From NCBI GenBank assembly GCA_009780625.1, contig WQZR01000054.1, positions 1 through 6,710 of the forward strand: a stretch of DNA of 6,710 nucleotides. Direction: 5' to 3'. This stretch comes from Bacillota bacterium (GTDB lineage: Bacteria > Bacillota > Clostridia > Christensenellales > UBA1242). Shown here one piece after another: positions 1-5,895 of the stretch; within the stretch, counting starts at the first letter, position 1; every line of letters begins with the position of its first letter. The position numbers were made by a program, and so were the translations under genes. Below the pieces are notes generated by a model, which ran no database searches, was not told the origin of the DNA, and saw only the letters and a program-made list of their open reading frames with translations.

Positions 1-350
1 CCAAGGCAAATTGCTATGTTGTGAATGTTCCGTCTAAGGTTAATCAAATTACAAAGAGCATTTCGTTTCAACGCGATGTGTTTAAAGATGTATATTCCAA
101 AATTAAGGCTAGCGAAAAGTCTAAAAACTTCTATATTTCAATTCTAGATTTCTTTGAAAAGGAAATCGGGGAAAGCATTTCATTCTTGCAGTTTGTTTTC
201 TGTCTGCTTGTTTTTGTGGAGTTAGGATTTATATCGGTTATAAACACAGATTTCAACTTTGAGTGTAAGGTTCTAAAAGAAAGCAGAAAAGAACTTAACG
301 AAAGCCCGCTATATGAAAAACTTAGAGAAATTGCAAACGGCAATAACTAA
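1..350 (+). CDS. recJ: Single-stranded-DNA-specific exonuclease RecJ, C-terminal end (partial)
   Basis: The reading frame is open from base 3 with no stop before TAA at 348-350, so this is the last ~115 codons of a gene entering from the left. A GTG at 21 is in frame but has no ribosome site and is not a credible start. The visible part matches the extra C-terminal domain of Firmicutes RecJ: an 'R-x-x-F-x-x-V-Y' segment near 75-95, a hydrophobic helix ending in V-F-V-E-L-G-F (210-230), and the closing K-E-L-N-E-S-P-L-Y motif (ESPLY at 300-314). RecJ is a 5'-3' single-strand DNA exonuclease of the DHH phosphoesterase family, acting in RecF-pathway recombination and mismatch or base-excision repair. 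The catalytic DHH and DHHA1 domains lie outside the window, so the call rests on the tail alone. No convincing terminator follows it. Confidence 0.66.
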   Translation, partial: KANCYVVNVPSKVNQITKSISFQRDVFKDVYSKIKASEKSKNFYISILDFFEKEIGESISFLQFVFCLLVFVELGFISVINTDFNFECKVLKESRKELNESPLYEKLREIANGNN

Positions 351-385
351 AAAATAGGGGCGAATTTTGCGAGTTTTTGTTTTAA

Positions 386-415
386 TTTAGAGTGTTCAAA
401 ATGGTATTATATAAT
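386..415 (+). promoter_or_regulatory. Promoter of the repeat surface protein (short or no 5' leader)
   Basis: A perfect TATAAT lies at 410-415 with a 4/6 match to the -35 box (TTTAGA, 386-391) at 18-bp spacing. An overlapping alternative is an extended -10, TGGTATTAT, at 402-410. Transcription from either would begin at about 417-423, at or just before the ATG at 423. There is no purine-rich Shine-Dalgarno site in the 25 bases before that ATG. The -10 match is seen directly; the start site is inferred. Confidence 0.55.
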
Positions 416-422
416 ATAAATA

Positions 423-3400
423 ATGACAAAAACTTGCGCAAAGTTTAATATATTTAAAATCTCTTTTGTTACGGTTTTTTTGCTGTTCAGTTTTTTGGGC
501 TTTCTGTTTTCAGGAATGAGCCCTTCTTTGTTTGGTGGCAGAAACATAGCTTCGGCAACAGACCCTGTGCATACGATAACTCTTAATGCAATGGGCTTTA
601 AAACATCAGACGACGAAGACACAATGGATGTTCCGTTCGACTTGCCAACGGGTGACCGCACAACACTAGAAGAAGCTGGAATCTTGGCTTCGCTTGGTGG
701 TTTTGCTGGAACTTGGGTTGTTGCAATTCCAGGTTATACAATTCAGCCTAGATGGAACGTTTATCAAAGTGGAACGCTTGGAGACCACCTTGATGCTGTG
801 TGGGACCAAGTTCGATTCTTGGAAGTTTTGGACGTTATTGAAATTCAATTGGTTTGGACAAAAAACGATGCAGTTAAAATCAACTGGCTCTCAACTTCGC
901 CAGCAACAGGAAACGATTCTGTTGGGTTTGACTATCTTGGAATGGACTTAACTCCAGAATGGGTTAGAGGCGGACAAAGAATTGACAACAACACATATGT
1001 GGTCGGCGAACCAGATGACAATTTCAATATTGAAGATAACGCTCTAAGAGGCATGCCAACAATTGATGCAGATTCAATCTGTGCTGGTTATAACTGGTCT
1101 GGCGGAACTTTCCAATATAGACTAGACAACAACACTCACTTGGCAACGGGTTGGCTTCCTTTCACTGATGGCGTAATAATTTCTGGTGAAATTTGGGTTA
1201 GACCAGTGCTTACTCCAAACACAACAAGAACAATCACATTCAACCCTAACGGCGGAAGTTTGGCAGCACTTGAACCTGGAACAAGACAAGTTTTTCAAGG
1301 TCAATCAATTTTTGAAACAAGAGTGCCAGGGCAACTGAACACATTGCCAGAAGACCCAACACAAGCTGGGTTTAAATTTGTTAGATGGTATGTTTATTCT
1401 CTTGGTGGAGTATCTCCAACACTTTCTGTAAATGATGACTTTGATGAGGGAACAGTTGTTGATGTTGCAGGGAACGTGACAGTTTTTGCAGAATGGACAG
1501 AAAGTACGGCAAACTTTGTTTTCCACAAAAACCACAATGACGCATTTGGAGATTTGCCAGAAAGTTTTACAAGAATCACAAATGAGGCAATTATTTCACT
1601 AGATGAAATGGGTAAAGACATTGGAACTTTGGAAAGAGTTGGTTTTCACCTCTTAGGTTTCACTCTAGATGACACAGGAATTATGATTTTCCACGAAAAC
1701 GGAGATAGAACTGGCAACGCAATGCCTAGAATGATTTTCGAAGAAGGCGAAACATTCACGCTTTATGCTCTTTGGGTTGAAAACACAGGAACAATCGAAT
1801 TTGCGCGCGGTGCAAAAATTGAGCCGGGGAACGACCCGACAGGCGATTTGCCAGCAAACATTCCATTTACAACAAACGGAAACGGTGCATTGACAACAAT
1901 AACAATTCCATCAAACTTTGAAAAGTTTGGTTTTAGACTTCTTGGTTTCTTTGATGAATACGACAGATTGATTTTCAATCCAAATGGAACAGTGAACCTA
2001 AGAATTGCTGATTGCACATATTTATATGCAAACGACATAATAGATGATGAACTAGAATCTAAGTTGAACGGTGTTATGTTGACGCAAGGTGGAAAAATTA
2101 TTCTGACAGCAAAATGGGCTAAAAACGCAGGTGTTATTCAATTCAACCGTGGAACAAGTTTCATTCCAGGAACAATCGACCCAACAAGCAGTTTGCCAGC
2201 AGTTAGAAACATTGAAACAGGTGAAGACCTTAGAGGAAGCAATGTAAACTTTGGTGGCTACAACATAACTTCTCTAACAATGCAAGGGCACACGCTTAGA
2301 GGTCTATTCTTGGTTTCACACTCACACATTGTTGTGACTGACCCAATTATGATTATCGACGGAAGCGGCGAATATGTTGAAAACTTCAATGGAATGCTTC
2401 TTCCAACAGATGGTGCGGTGTTTGTTCTGACAGCGCTTTGGCAAATCAATCAATACACAATCACATTTGCAGAAAGACTTGGGGTGCCAGTTTCGAGCAT
2501 AACTCAAAACTTCTATACAAACGCAATGCTTCCGTCTGCAGTAAGGCTTCCGGTTGAAGAAGGATGGCACCTTGCTGGTTGGGCAACAAGCGATGATAGA
2601 GCTCATAATGAATTTGTTGATTTCGAGCTTCCATACGAGTGGCACATTCTAGACGATGTGACGCTGTATGCAGTTTGGATGCTAAACCTATATAGAATCA
2701 TTTTCGTTGATTGCGACACAATGCCAGAACTTGGGCATGAAGGCGATGAGGTGGAGCAATATTTTAGAAGACACGACCACCAAATAGGCTGGTGGATTAT
2801 GCCAGACACAGTGAGTCACTTGTTTTCTCACTGGATTGTTATTTCAACAAATGCAATCACAGGAACTGTTGTTGGAGACACATTGACTGAAGCAAACGGG
2901 CTTGATTTCCCAGCATTTGGAAACACAACGCTTCAAGCGGTTTATGTGGTTAGACAATACACAATCACATTCCTAGATGAAGATGGCGATGTGATTCCTT
3001 CACTTACACAAACAAGAAATCACTTTCAAACATTGTTCTTTATCATAAGCCCTCCAAAGAAAGGGTATACCTTTGTTGTTTGGAGAATTGTTTCTTGGGA
3101 AGGAAACGAAGTTGGAATTGATGCAGGTCTTGAATATGACATAGACGACGACTTTGAACTTACAGACGAGCTTCAAATTTTTGGAATTATTGTTTTCCAA
3201 GTTATTTGGGTTGTAAACCCATATATGGTGAGTTTCACAACAAATGGTGATAACGAGGTTGATGACATCATAAGCAACTTTGGAACAAACATAATCATTC
3301 CAAGAAACCCAATAAGAAGTGGCTACACATTTATGGGTTGGGCAGTTGTTCAAAACGGACCGGTTGTTTATCGAGTTGGAGATTTCTTCTGGATGGATGA

Positions 3401-4298
3401 AGACTTTGATAGAACACTTCACGGAATTTGGACAATCAACACATATCATGCACAGTTTAGAGATGGAAGCGGCGGAATTTTTGCAAGCGAGCAATATATT
3501 TTCAATTCGGTTATAGCATTCGAAGCACTAGAAGACACAGAAAGCCACACATTCAGCCACTGGGTTGTTGTTGGAACGGGGGCACCTTTTAGAGAGGGTG
3601 ATACGCTTCTTATTCGTACTCACATAAGCTTTAACCCTGTGTTTATCATCAGAGAACACACAATCACATATTTCTTTGCACTTGGCGGCGAACCTATGCC
3701 TGGCATTGGTGATACATTAAATCACGGAGAATGGCACACAATAACATCAACCATTCCAACAAGAAGCGGATTCACGTTCTATGGATGGCTTGTTATTGGA
3801 ACGGAGAGCACATATTTTATGACAGGGCAAAGACTAAACGTGACTGAAGAATTTGAGTTTGTTGCAACATGGATTCAAAACGTGCCATCTGCAACATCAA
3901 TAAGCCTAAGTGGTGGGGTTTTGACTTGGAGTGCGGTTGAAGGTGCAACATCATACAGAATTTTGGCAAACGAAACAATTATTGCAATTGTTCCAGCAGG
4001 GCAAACTTCAATCAACATCACAGAACTAAACACAATGCTTCTAGATGGAAACTATACATTGACGGTTCTTGTTGAAAAACTGATTAATGGAACAACTCAC
4101 GTTTCAACGTTCTCAAACGCTGTAACGTATACGGTAAGTGGTGGGCCGCAAGATATCTTCGGACTTCCAAGAGAAGTTGCAATTCCGTTGATTATTGCTG
4201 TTGTTTTGCTTGTTGTTGGAATAGCTGGATTTATTCTGTATAAGAAGTGGGGCAAGAAGAAGATTGAAGTCCTAATCAAAAAATGGAAAGACAGATAA
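423..4298 (+). CDS. Large secreted, membrane-anchored InlB B-repeat (Listeria-Bacteroides repeat) surface protein with FN3-like domain
   Basis: This 1291-residue protein is probably exposed on the cell surface as an adhesin or structural protein; no ligand can be deduced. The N-terminus is a long signal peptide (basic 1-12, hydrophobic core about 13-32, likely cleavage after A-S-A at 43-45), which supports the ATG at 423. Residues 46-266 are unrecognised, although 50-145 start T-I-T-L-N and end L-V-W like a decayed repeat. About ten B-repeats of the Flg_new/PF09479 type follow: 269-358, 362-451, 455-565, 569-673, 677-752, 756-841, 845-929, 933-1003, 1007-1074 and 1079-1150. Each opens with a T-I-T-F-like strand, usually has a G-x-T-F-x-G-W-like core and typically closes A-x-W. 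Residues 1155-1240 resemble a fibronectin type III domain (L-T-W, A-T-S-Y-R-I, G-N-Y-T-L-T-V, S-N-A-V-T-Y). One transmembrane helix (about 1252-1273) is followed by a Lys-rich tail of 18 residues, so anchoring is by the membrane helix; no LPXTG sortase signal is present. No enzyme domain was recognised. It appears monocistronic, with its own promoter and terminator. Confidence 0.88.
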   Translation: MTKTCAKFNIFKISFVTVFLLFSFLGFLFSGMSPSLFGGRNIASATDPVHTITLNAMGFKTSDDEDTMDVPFDLPTGDRTTLEEAGILASLGGFAGTWVVAIPGYTIQPRWNVYQSGTLGDHLDAVWDQVRFLEVLDVIEIQLVWTKNDAVKINWLSTSPATGNDSVGFDYLGMDLTPEWVRGGQRIDNNTYVVGEPDDNFNIEDNALRGMPTIDADSICAGYNWSGGTFQYRLDNNTHLATGWLPFTDGVIISGEIWVRPVLTPNTTRTITFNPNGGSLAALEPGTRQVFQGQSIFETRVPGQLNTLPEDPTQAGFKFVRWYVYSLGGVSPTLSVNDDFDEGTVVDVAGNVTVFAEWTESTANFVFHKNHNDAFGDLPESFTRITNEAIISLDEMGKDIGTLERVGFHLLGFTLDDTGIMIFHENGDRTGNAMPRMIFEEGETFTLYALWVENTGTIEFARGAKIEPGNDPTGDLPANIPFTTNGNGALTTITIPSNFEKFGFRLLGFFDEYDRLIFNPNGTVNLRIADCTYLYANDIIDDELESKLNGVMLTQGGKIILTAKWAKNAGVIQFNRGTSFIPGTIDPTSSLPAVRNIETGEDLRGSNVNFGGYNITSLTMQGHTLRGLFLVSHSHIVVTDPIMIIDGSGEYVENFNGMLLPTDGAVFVLTALWQINQYTITFAERLGVPVSSITQNFYTNAMLPSAVRLPVEEGWHLAGWATSDDRAHNEFVDFELPYEWHILDDVTLYAVWMLNLYRIIFVDCDTMPELGHEGDEVEQYFRRHDHQIGWWIMPDTVSHLFSHWIVISTNAITGTVVGDTLTEANGLDFPAFGNTTLQAVYVVRQYTITFLDEDGDVIPSLTQTRNHFQTLFFIISPPKKGYTFVVWRIVSWEGNEVGIDAGLEYDIDDDFELTDELQIFGIIVFQVIWVVNPYMVSFTTNGDNEVDDIISNFGTNIIIPRNPIRSGYTFMGWAVVQNGPVVYRVGDFFWMDEDFDRTLHGIWTINTYHAQFRDGSGGIFASEQYIFNSVIAFEALEDTESHTFSHWVVVGTGAPFREGDTLLIRTHISFNPVFIIREHTITYFFALGGEPMPGIGDTLNHGEWHTITSTIPTRSGFTFYGWLVIGTESTYFMTGQRLNVTEEFEFVATWIQNVPSATSISLSGGVLTWSAVEGATSYRILANETIIAIVPAGQTSINITELNTMLLDGNYTLTVLVEKLINGTTHVSTFSNAVTYTVSGGPQDIFGLPREVAIPLIIAVVLLVVGIAGFILYKKWGKKKIEVLIKKWKDR
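1227..3872 (+). repeat. Tandem array of ten diverged B-repeat units inside the surface-protein gene
   Basis: The coding units run 1227-1496, 1506-1775, 1785-2117, 2127-2441, 2451-2678, 2688-2945, 2955-3209, 3219-3431, 3441-3644 and 3657-3872. They are similar as protein (T-I-T-F opening, W-x-x-N-x-Y junctions) but mostly diverged as DNA, so the array is old rather than a recent expansion. Three unit styles are visible. Units 2-4 are long (90-111 residues) and contain a D-L-P or S-L-P insertion. Units 5, 7, 8 and 10 have more typical G-x-T-F-x-G-W-like cores. Units 6 and 9 carry S-H-x-F-S-H-W and end in Tyr or Phe instead of Trp. Boundaries were judged by eye from motifs and may shift by a few residues. 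Confidence 0.75.
2451..2971 (+). repeat. Exact 17-bp direct repeat at the starts of units 5 and 7
   Basis: CAATACACAATCACATT occurs identically at 2451-2467 and 2955-2971, in the same frame, encoding Q-Y-T-I-T-F at the start of units 5 and 7. A shortened 12-bp version (ACACAATCACAT) recurs at 3658-3669 at the start of unit 10. These are the best-conserved DNA blocks noticed in the array and could serve as short homology for unit gain or loss. Confidence 0.7.
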
Positions 4299-4321
4299 AA
4301 AACGCCTAATGGCGTTTTTTT
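4297..4321. terminator. Bidirectional intrinsic terminator between convergent genes
   Basis: A perfect 10-bp inverted repeat, AAAAAACGCC (4297-4306) and GGCGTTTTTT (4311-4320), flanks a TAAT loop, with a further T at 4321. The CGCC/GGCG core followed by a T run works on both strands: it begins within the TAA stop of the surface-protein gene (4296-4298), and on the minus strand it directly follows the TAG stop (4324-4322) of the LysM gene. Only 23 bp separate the two stop codons, so one hairpin very probably serves both genes. Confidence 0.9.
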
Positions 4322-4810
4322 CTAGAACCAGAAGCGGAGCTGGTTTTCCATTTGTTGGCGTTCTTGTGGTCCATAGTGCCGTTCCACAATCACTAGGATA
4401 TCTCTAAACGCTCTTGCAATTTCGTTTAGAACTTCCATATCTAGTTGAATTCCTCCTGCAAGTTGGTTTCTTAGCCAGATTGTGAAGTCGAAAAACCTAT
4501 CCATTGTTTCTGAAACGAATGTGTCGTTGCACCAGTTTTTTGGAAGGGTGCAGGCAACTGGCGGAACTTCTGGCATCATTCCAGTTGGTGGCACCATTCC
4601 AATTGGTGGAACAGGCATTGCTGCTGGACCGTCTGGTTGATAGCCGTCTCCAACGCAAATCAAAAGGCAAGCGCCTATTTGAAGGTTATAGACATCAGTC
4701 CCTGGGTTTTGACGCAGAATTTCTTCCACTGTTGTGTCGTAGCGGCGGGAGAGGGCCCAAAGGGTGTCTCCTTGAGCGACTGTGTGAAGCAAAGCTCTTT
4801 TACATGACAT
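4322..4810 (-). CDS. LysM domain protein without signal peptide (spore-coat-like architecture)
   Basis: This 162-residue protein begins with a single LysM domain (about residues 7-52: H-T-V-A-Q-G-D-T-L-W, then I-L-R-Q-N-P-G, then L-Q-I-G-A-C-L-L-I), a fold that binds N-acetylglucosamine-containing polymers such as peptidoglycan. A Pro/Met/Gly linker (about 59-86) with short P-P-I-G-M / P-P-T-G-M repeats follows. An unrecognised, probably helical C-terminal domain (about 92-162) ends in F-W-F. There is no signal peptide or membrane helix, and five Cys (3, 48, 52, 87, 94). A LysM protein without an export signal recalls the SafA-type spore coat proteins of Firmicutes, which are made in the mother cell; that role is inference only. 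Non-classical export or a cytoplasmic function are alternatives. The ATG at 4810 is supported by AGGAG 11 bases upstream. It is transcribed convergently with the surface-protein gene. Confidence 0.85.
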   Translation of the reverse strand: MSCKRALLHTVAQGDTLWALSRRYDTTVEEILRQNPGTDVYNLQIGACLLICVGDGYQPDGPAAMPVPPIGMVPPTGMMPEVPPVACTLPKNWCNDTFVSETMDRFFDFTIWLRNQLAGGIQLDMEVLNEIARAFRDILVIVERHYGPQERQQMENQLRFWF

Positions 4811-4820
4811 TATATTTTTT

Positions 4821-4848
4821 TCTCCTTTATGTTGATAGTAGAGTTATA
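4821..4848 (-). promoter_or_regulatory. Ribosome site and candidate -10 of the LysM gene
   Basis: On the minus strand AAAGGAGA (4828-4821) is a strong Shine-Dalgarno sequence, with AGGAG 11 bases before the ATG at 4810, a slightly long spacing. Further upstream TATAAC (4848-4843) is a 5/6 match to the -10 box and would give a leader of about 26 bases that includes the ribosome site. No good -35 box is seen at 16-19 bp; that area is occupied by the poly-A/poly-T hairpin at 4855-4883. The ribosome site is solid; the promoter is tentative. Confidence 0.5.
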
Positions 4849-4854
4849 TGATTT

Positions 4855-4883
4855 GTTCTTTTTTTTTGCGACAAAAAAAGAAC
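4855..4883. repeat. 11-bp inverted repeat with GCGAC loop
   Basis: GTTCTTTTTTT (4855-4865) and AAAAAAAGAAC (4873-4883) are perfect complements around the 7-base loop TTGCGAC. It is the first of three palindromes in the 147-bp gap between the two minus-strand genes and lies just upstream of, and partly over, the expected -35 region of the LysM gene. It is too AT-rich to be a strong terminator by itself. It could be a secondary terminator, a regulatory site or part of a dispersed repeat. Confidence 0.6.
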
Positions 4884-4894
4884 CAAAAAAACCG

Positions 4895-4916
4895 TTGGGG
4901 GTTTCGATTCCCCCAA
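4895..4916. repeat. 7-bp G/C inverted repeat
   Basis: TTGGGGG (4895-4901) and CCCCCAA (4910-4916) pair perfectly around an 8-base loop, TTTCGATT. It sits between the poly-T hairpin and the terminator hairpin. The loop resembles a tRNA T-loop, but no tRNA surrounds it. Function unknown. Confidence 0.55.
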
Positions 4917-4923
4917 ACCCCTA

Positions 4924-4948
4924 AACGAAAAAGGGGTAAACCCCTTTT
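4924..4948 (-). terminator. Intrinsic terminator of the VTT membrane-protein gene
   Basis: Read on the minus strand, AAAAGGGG (4948-4941), loop TTTA, and CCCCTTTT (4936-4929) form a perfect 8-bp stem, followed by further Ts in TCGTT. It starts 9 bases after the TAG stop (4960-4958). This is the expected place and form for rho-independent termination and separates this gene from the downstream LysM gene. The flanking ACCCCT (4917-4922) can alternatively pair with AGGGGT (4932-4937), which would disrupt the stem. Confidence 0.72.
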
Positions 4949-4957
4949 AACCCCGTT

Positions 4958-5836
4958 CTATATCTTAATTTCTTTCTCTACAATATAATCTTCTTTAACT
5001 AGTTCGTATTTGTATTGGTGTTTTAGGAAAGTCTTTTTGAACCATTTCATAAGCAGGCGATAGTATTGCCAAATCAGGAAGGCGTTGATTAGCATCAAGT
5101 TGATTATAACAATCGAGTTAAACGCTCCAAGGTCGGCAAGAACGCCAGGAATGACAGCAATTTGCAAAAGCAGAAGAACAATCTCAATTGGTCTAAACAC
5201 AATAACAATCAGCATAAACTGCCAATATCTCATTTTAGACGCGCCGCAAATCATGCACATAAAGTCGTTTGGCATAAAAGGAATTAGAAACATAAACGGA
5301 ATACCCTTTGTTCCGTTTCTTGCAAACCATTCCATTTTGGAATCGATTTTCTCTTTTTCAAAAACCCAATAGAGAAGTTTTGTTCCGCCAAATCTTCCCA
5401 TTGCATACAGAATGCTGGAAGTGAACATAACCGTGATTCCAAGCGTCACACCAACATACCAAATGTTTGGCAACAAGTTTTCTCCAAGTGCAACAAACGC
5501 TGTTGTGTTTCCTGGGACAACGAATAGGGTGATTGCTTGAAAGAAGAAGATTGCAGCAAACACAAGGTATAGAACAAATTCGTTGCCTTCTCCAACTAAA
5601 TCTAAAAGTGCTTTTTCTCTGCTTGCAGCCGTTCCGCCAACAACACCAATGCTGTGAAAGAGCCAATACATCAGCCCAGAGAAAATTCCAACAATTGCTA
5701 CAATAAGCAAAAGTTTTAAAATCTTTGTTCTTAGTGCTTTCTTTTGTTCTTCTGTCCAAGGAATTCTTGGTTTCTTTTCTTTTTTTGCTGGGTCGCTCTC
5801 AGGTGCAACCCCTACAATTTCTTTTTTCTTTGCCAT
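4958..5836 (-). CDS. VTT-domain (DedA / TVP38-TMEM64-like) integral membrane protein
   Basis: This 292-residue protein has a basic, hydrophilic cytoplasmic N-terminus (1-38), a first membrane helix (about 39-62), and then a VTT core: membrane segments near 87-107 and 125-143 with the re-entrant-type motif V-P-G-N-T-T-A-F (107-114), Y-A-M-G-R-F-G-G (144-151), and a second re-entrant-type motif I-P-F-M-P-N-D (185-191) leading to C-G-A-S-K-M (197-202). Further helices lie near 206-229 and 240-258, and the tail (from about 264) is Lys-rich. In this superfamily the two motifs form opposing re-entrant loops. Members are linked to lipid transport or scrambling (eukaryotic TMEM41B/VMP1) and to undecaprenyl phosphate recycling (bacterial DedA). 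Which lipid this one handles cannot be told from sequence. The long charged N-terminal extension is a small peculiarity. GAGG lies 4 bases before the ATG at 5836. It is divergent from the small membrane protein and ends in its own terminator. Confidence 0.85.
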   Translation of the reverse strand: MAKKKEIVGVAPESDPAKKEKKPRIPWTEEQKKALRTKILKLLLIVAIVGIFSGLMYWLFHSIGVVGGTAASREKALLDLVGEGNEFVLYLVFAAIFFFQAITLFVVPGNTTAFVALGENLLPNIWYVGVTLGITVMFTSSILYAMGRFGGTKLLYWVFEKEKIDSKMEWFARNGTKGIPFMFLIPFMPNDFMCMICGASKMRYWQFMLIVIVFRPIEIVLLLLQIAVIPGVLADLGAFNSIVIINLMLINAFLIWQYYRLLMKWFKKTFLKHQYKYELVKEDYIVEKEIKI

Positions 5837-5845
5837 AATACCTCA

Positions 5846-5854
5846 ATTCTAGCA
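5846..5854 (-). promoter_or_regulatory. Candidate extended -10 promoter of the VTT gene
   Basis: On the minus strand TGCTAGAAT (5854-5846) fits an extended -10 (TGn plus a 5/6 match to TATAAT). No clear -35 is seen; ATCACA (5876-5871) matches 4/6 but at 19 bp. Transcription would start about 5839, only a few bases before the ATG at 5836 and downstream of the GAGG ribosome site (5844-5841). Either the message is nearly leaderless or the true start lies upstream. Confidence 0.42.
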
Positions 5855-5872
5855 CAGAGTGCAGGGAATATG

Positions 5873-5881
5873 TGATAGAAT
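5873..5881 (+). promoter_or_regulatory. Candidate extended -10 promoter of the small membrane-protein gene
   Basis: TGATAGAAT (5873-5881) fits an extended -10 with a 5/6 match to TATAAT and no good -35. Transcription would begin near 5888, which would exclude the in-frame GTG at 5872 and the ATG at 5884 as starts and favour the ATG at 5896. The AGAGG ribosome site at 5887-5891 would then lie at the very 5' end of the message. Confidence 0.4.
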
Positions 5882-5895
5882 TGATGAGAGGTAAA

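Larger units (their letters stand above)
5843..5884. repeat. Perfect 9-bp dyad carrying both divergent -10 boxes
   Basis: TCAATTCTA (5843-5851) and TAGAATTGA (5876-5884) are exact inverted copies 24 bp apart. Each contains TAGAAT reading outward towards its gene. A second, non-concentric palindrome, GCAC-AGA-GTGC, lies between them at 5852-5862 and is a possible operator. The repeats are seen directly; any regulatory role is inferred. Confidence 0.6.

Noticed and set aside
351..385. Possible terminator after recJ
   Set aside because: A T-rich stretch is present near 374-384 but only 2-3 bp of GC pairing can be formed before it, too weak to call.
407..661. 84-codon minus-strand frame overlapping the promoter and start of the surface-protein gene
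   Set aside because: It is antisense to the signal peptide region, has no ribosome site or domain, and overlaps a good plus-strand promoter.
3000..3494. 164-codon open frame on the minus strand opposite the surface-protein gene
   Set aside because: It lies wholly antisense to a well-supported repeat-coding frame, has a low-complexity Cys/Asn-rich composition with no recognisable domain, and no ribosome site was identified; it is a by-product of the repeat codon pattern.
1227..3872. CRISPR array or tandem DNA repeat
   Set aside because: The periodicity is protein-level within one open frame, with units of unequal length and mostly diverged DNA; there are no identical repeats separated by unique spacers.
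4504..4851. 115-codon plus-strand open frame over the LysM gene and its upstream region
   Set aside because: It is antisense to the LysM gene, whose domain, ribosome site and terminator are all clear; the translated product resembles nothing.
4895..4916. T-arm-like hairpin (GGGGG, TTTCGATT, CCCCC) suggesting a tRNA
   Set aside because: The loop is 8 rather than 7 bases if the stem is fully paired, and no acceptor, D or anticodon arms can be found at the right distances.
5358..5759. 133-codon minus-strand frame inside the VTT gene
   Set aside because: It is a second reading frame of the same strand, rich in Cys, Trp and Arg as expected from a shifted membrane-protein frame; the VTT motifs are in the other frame.
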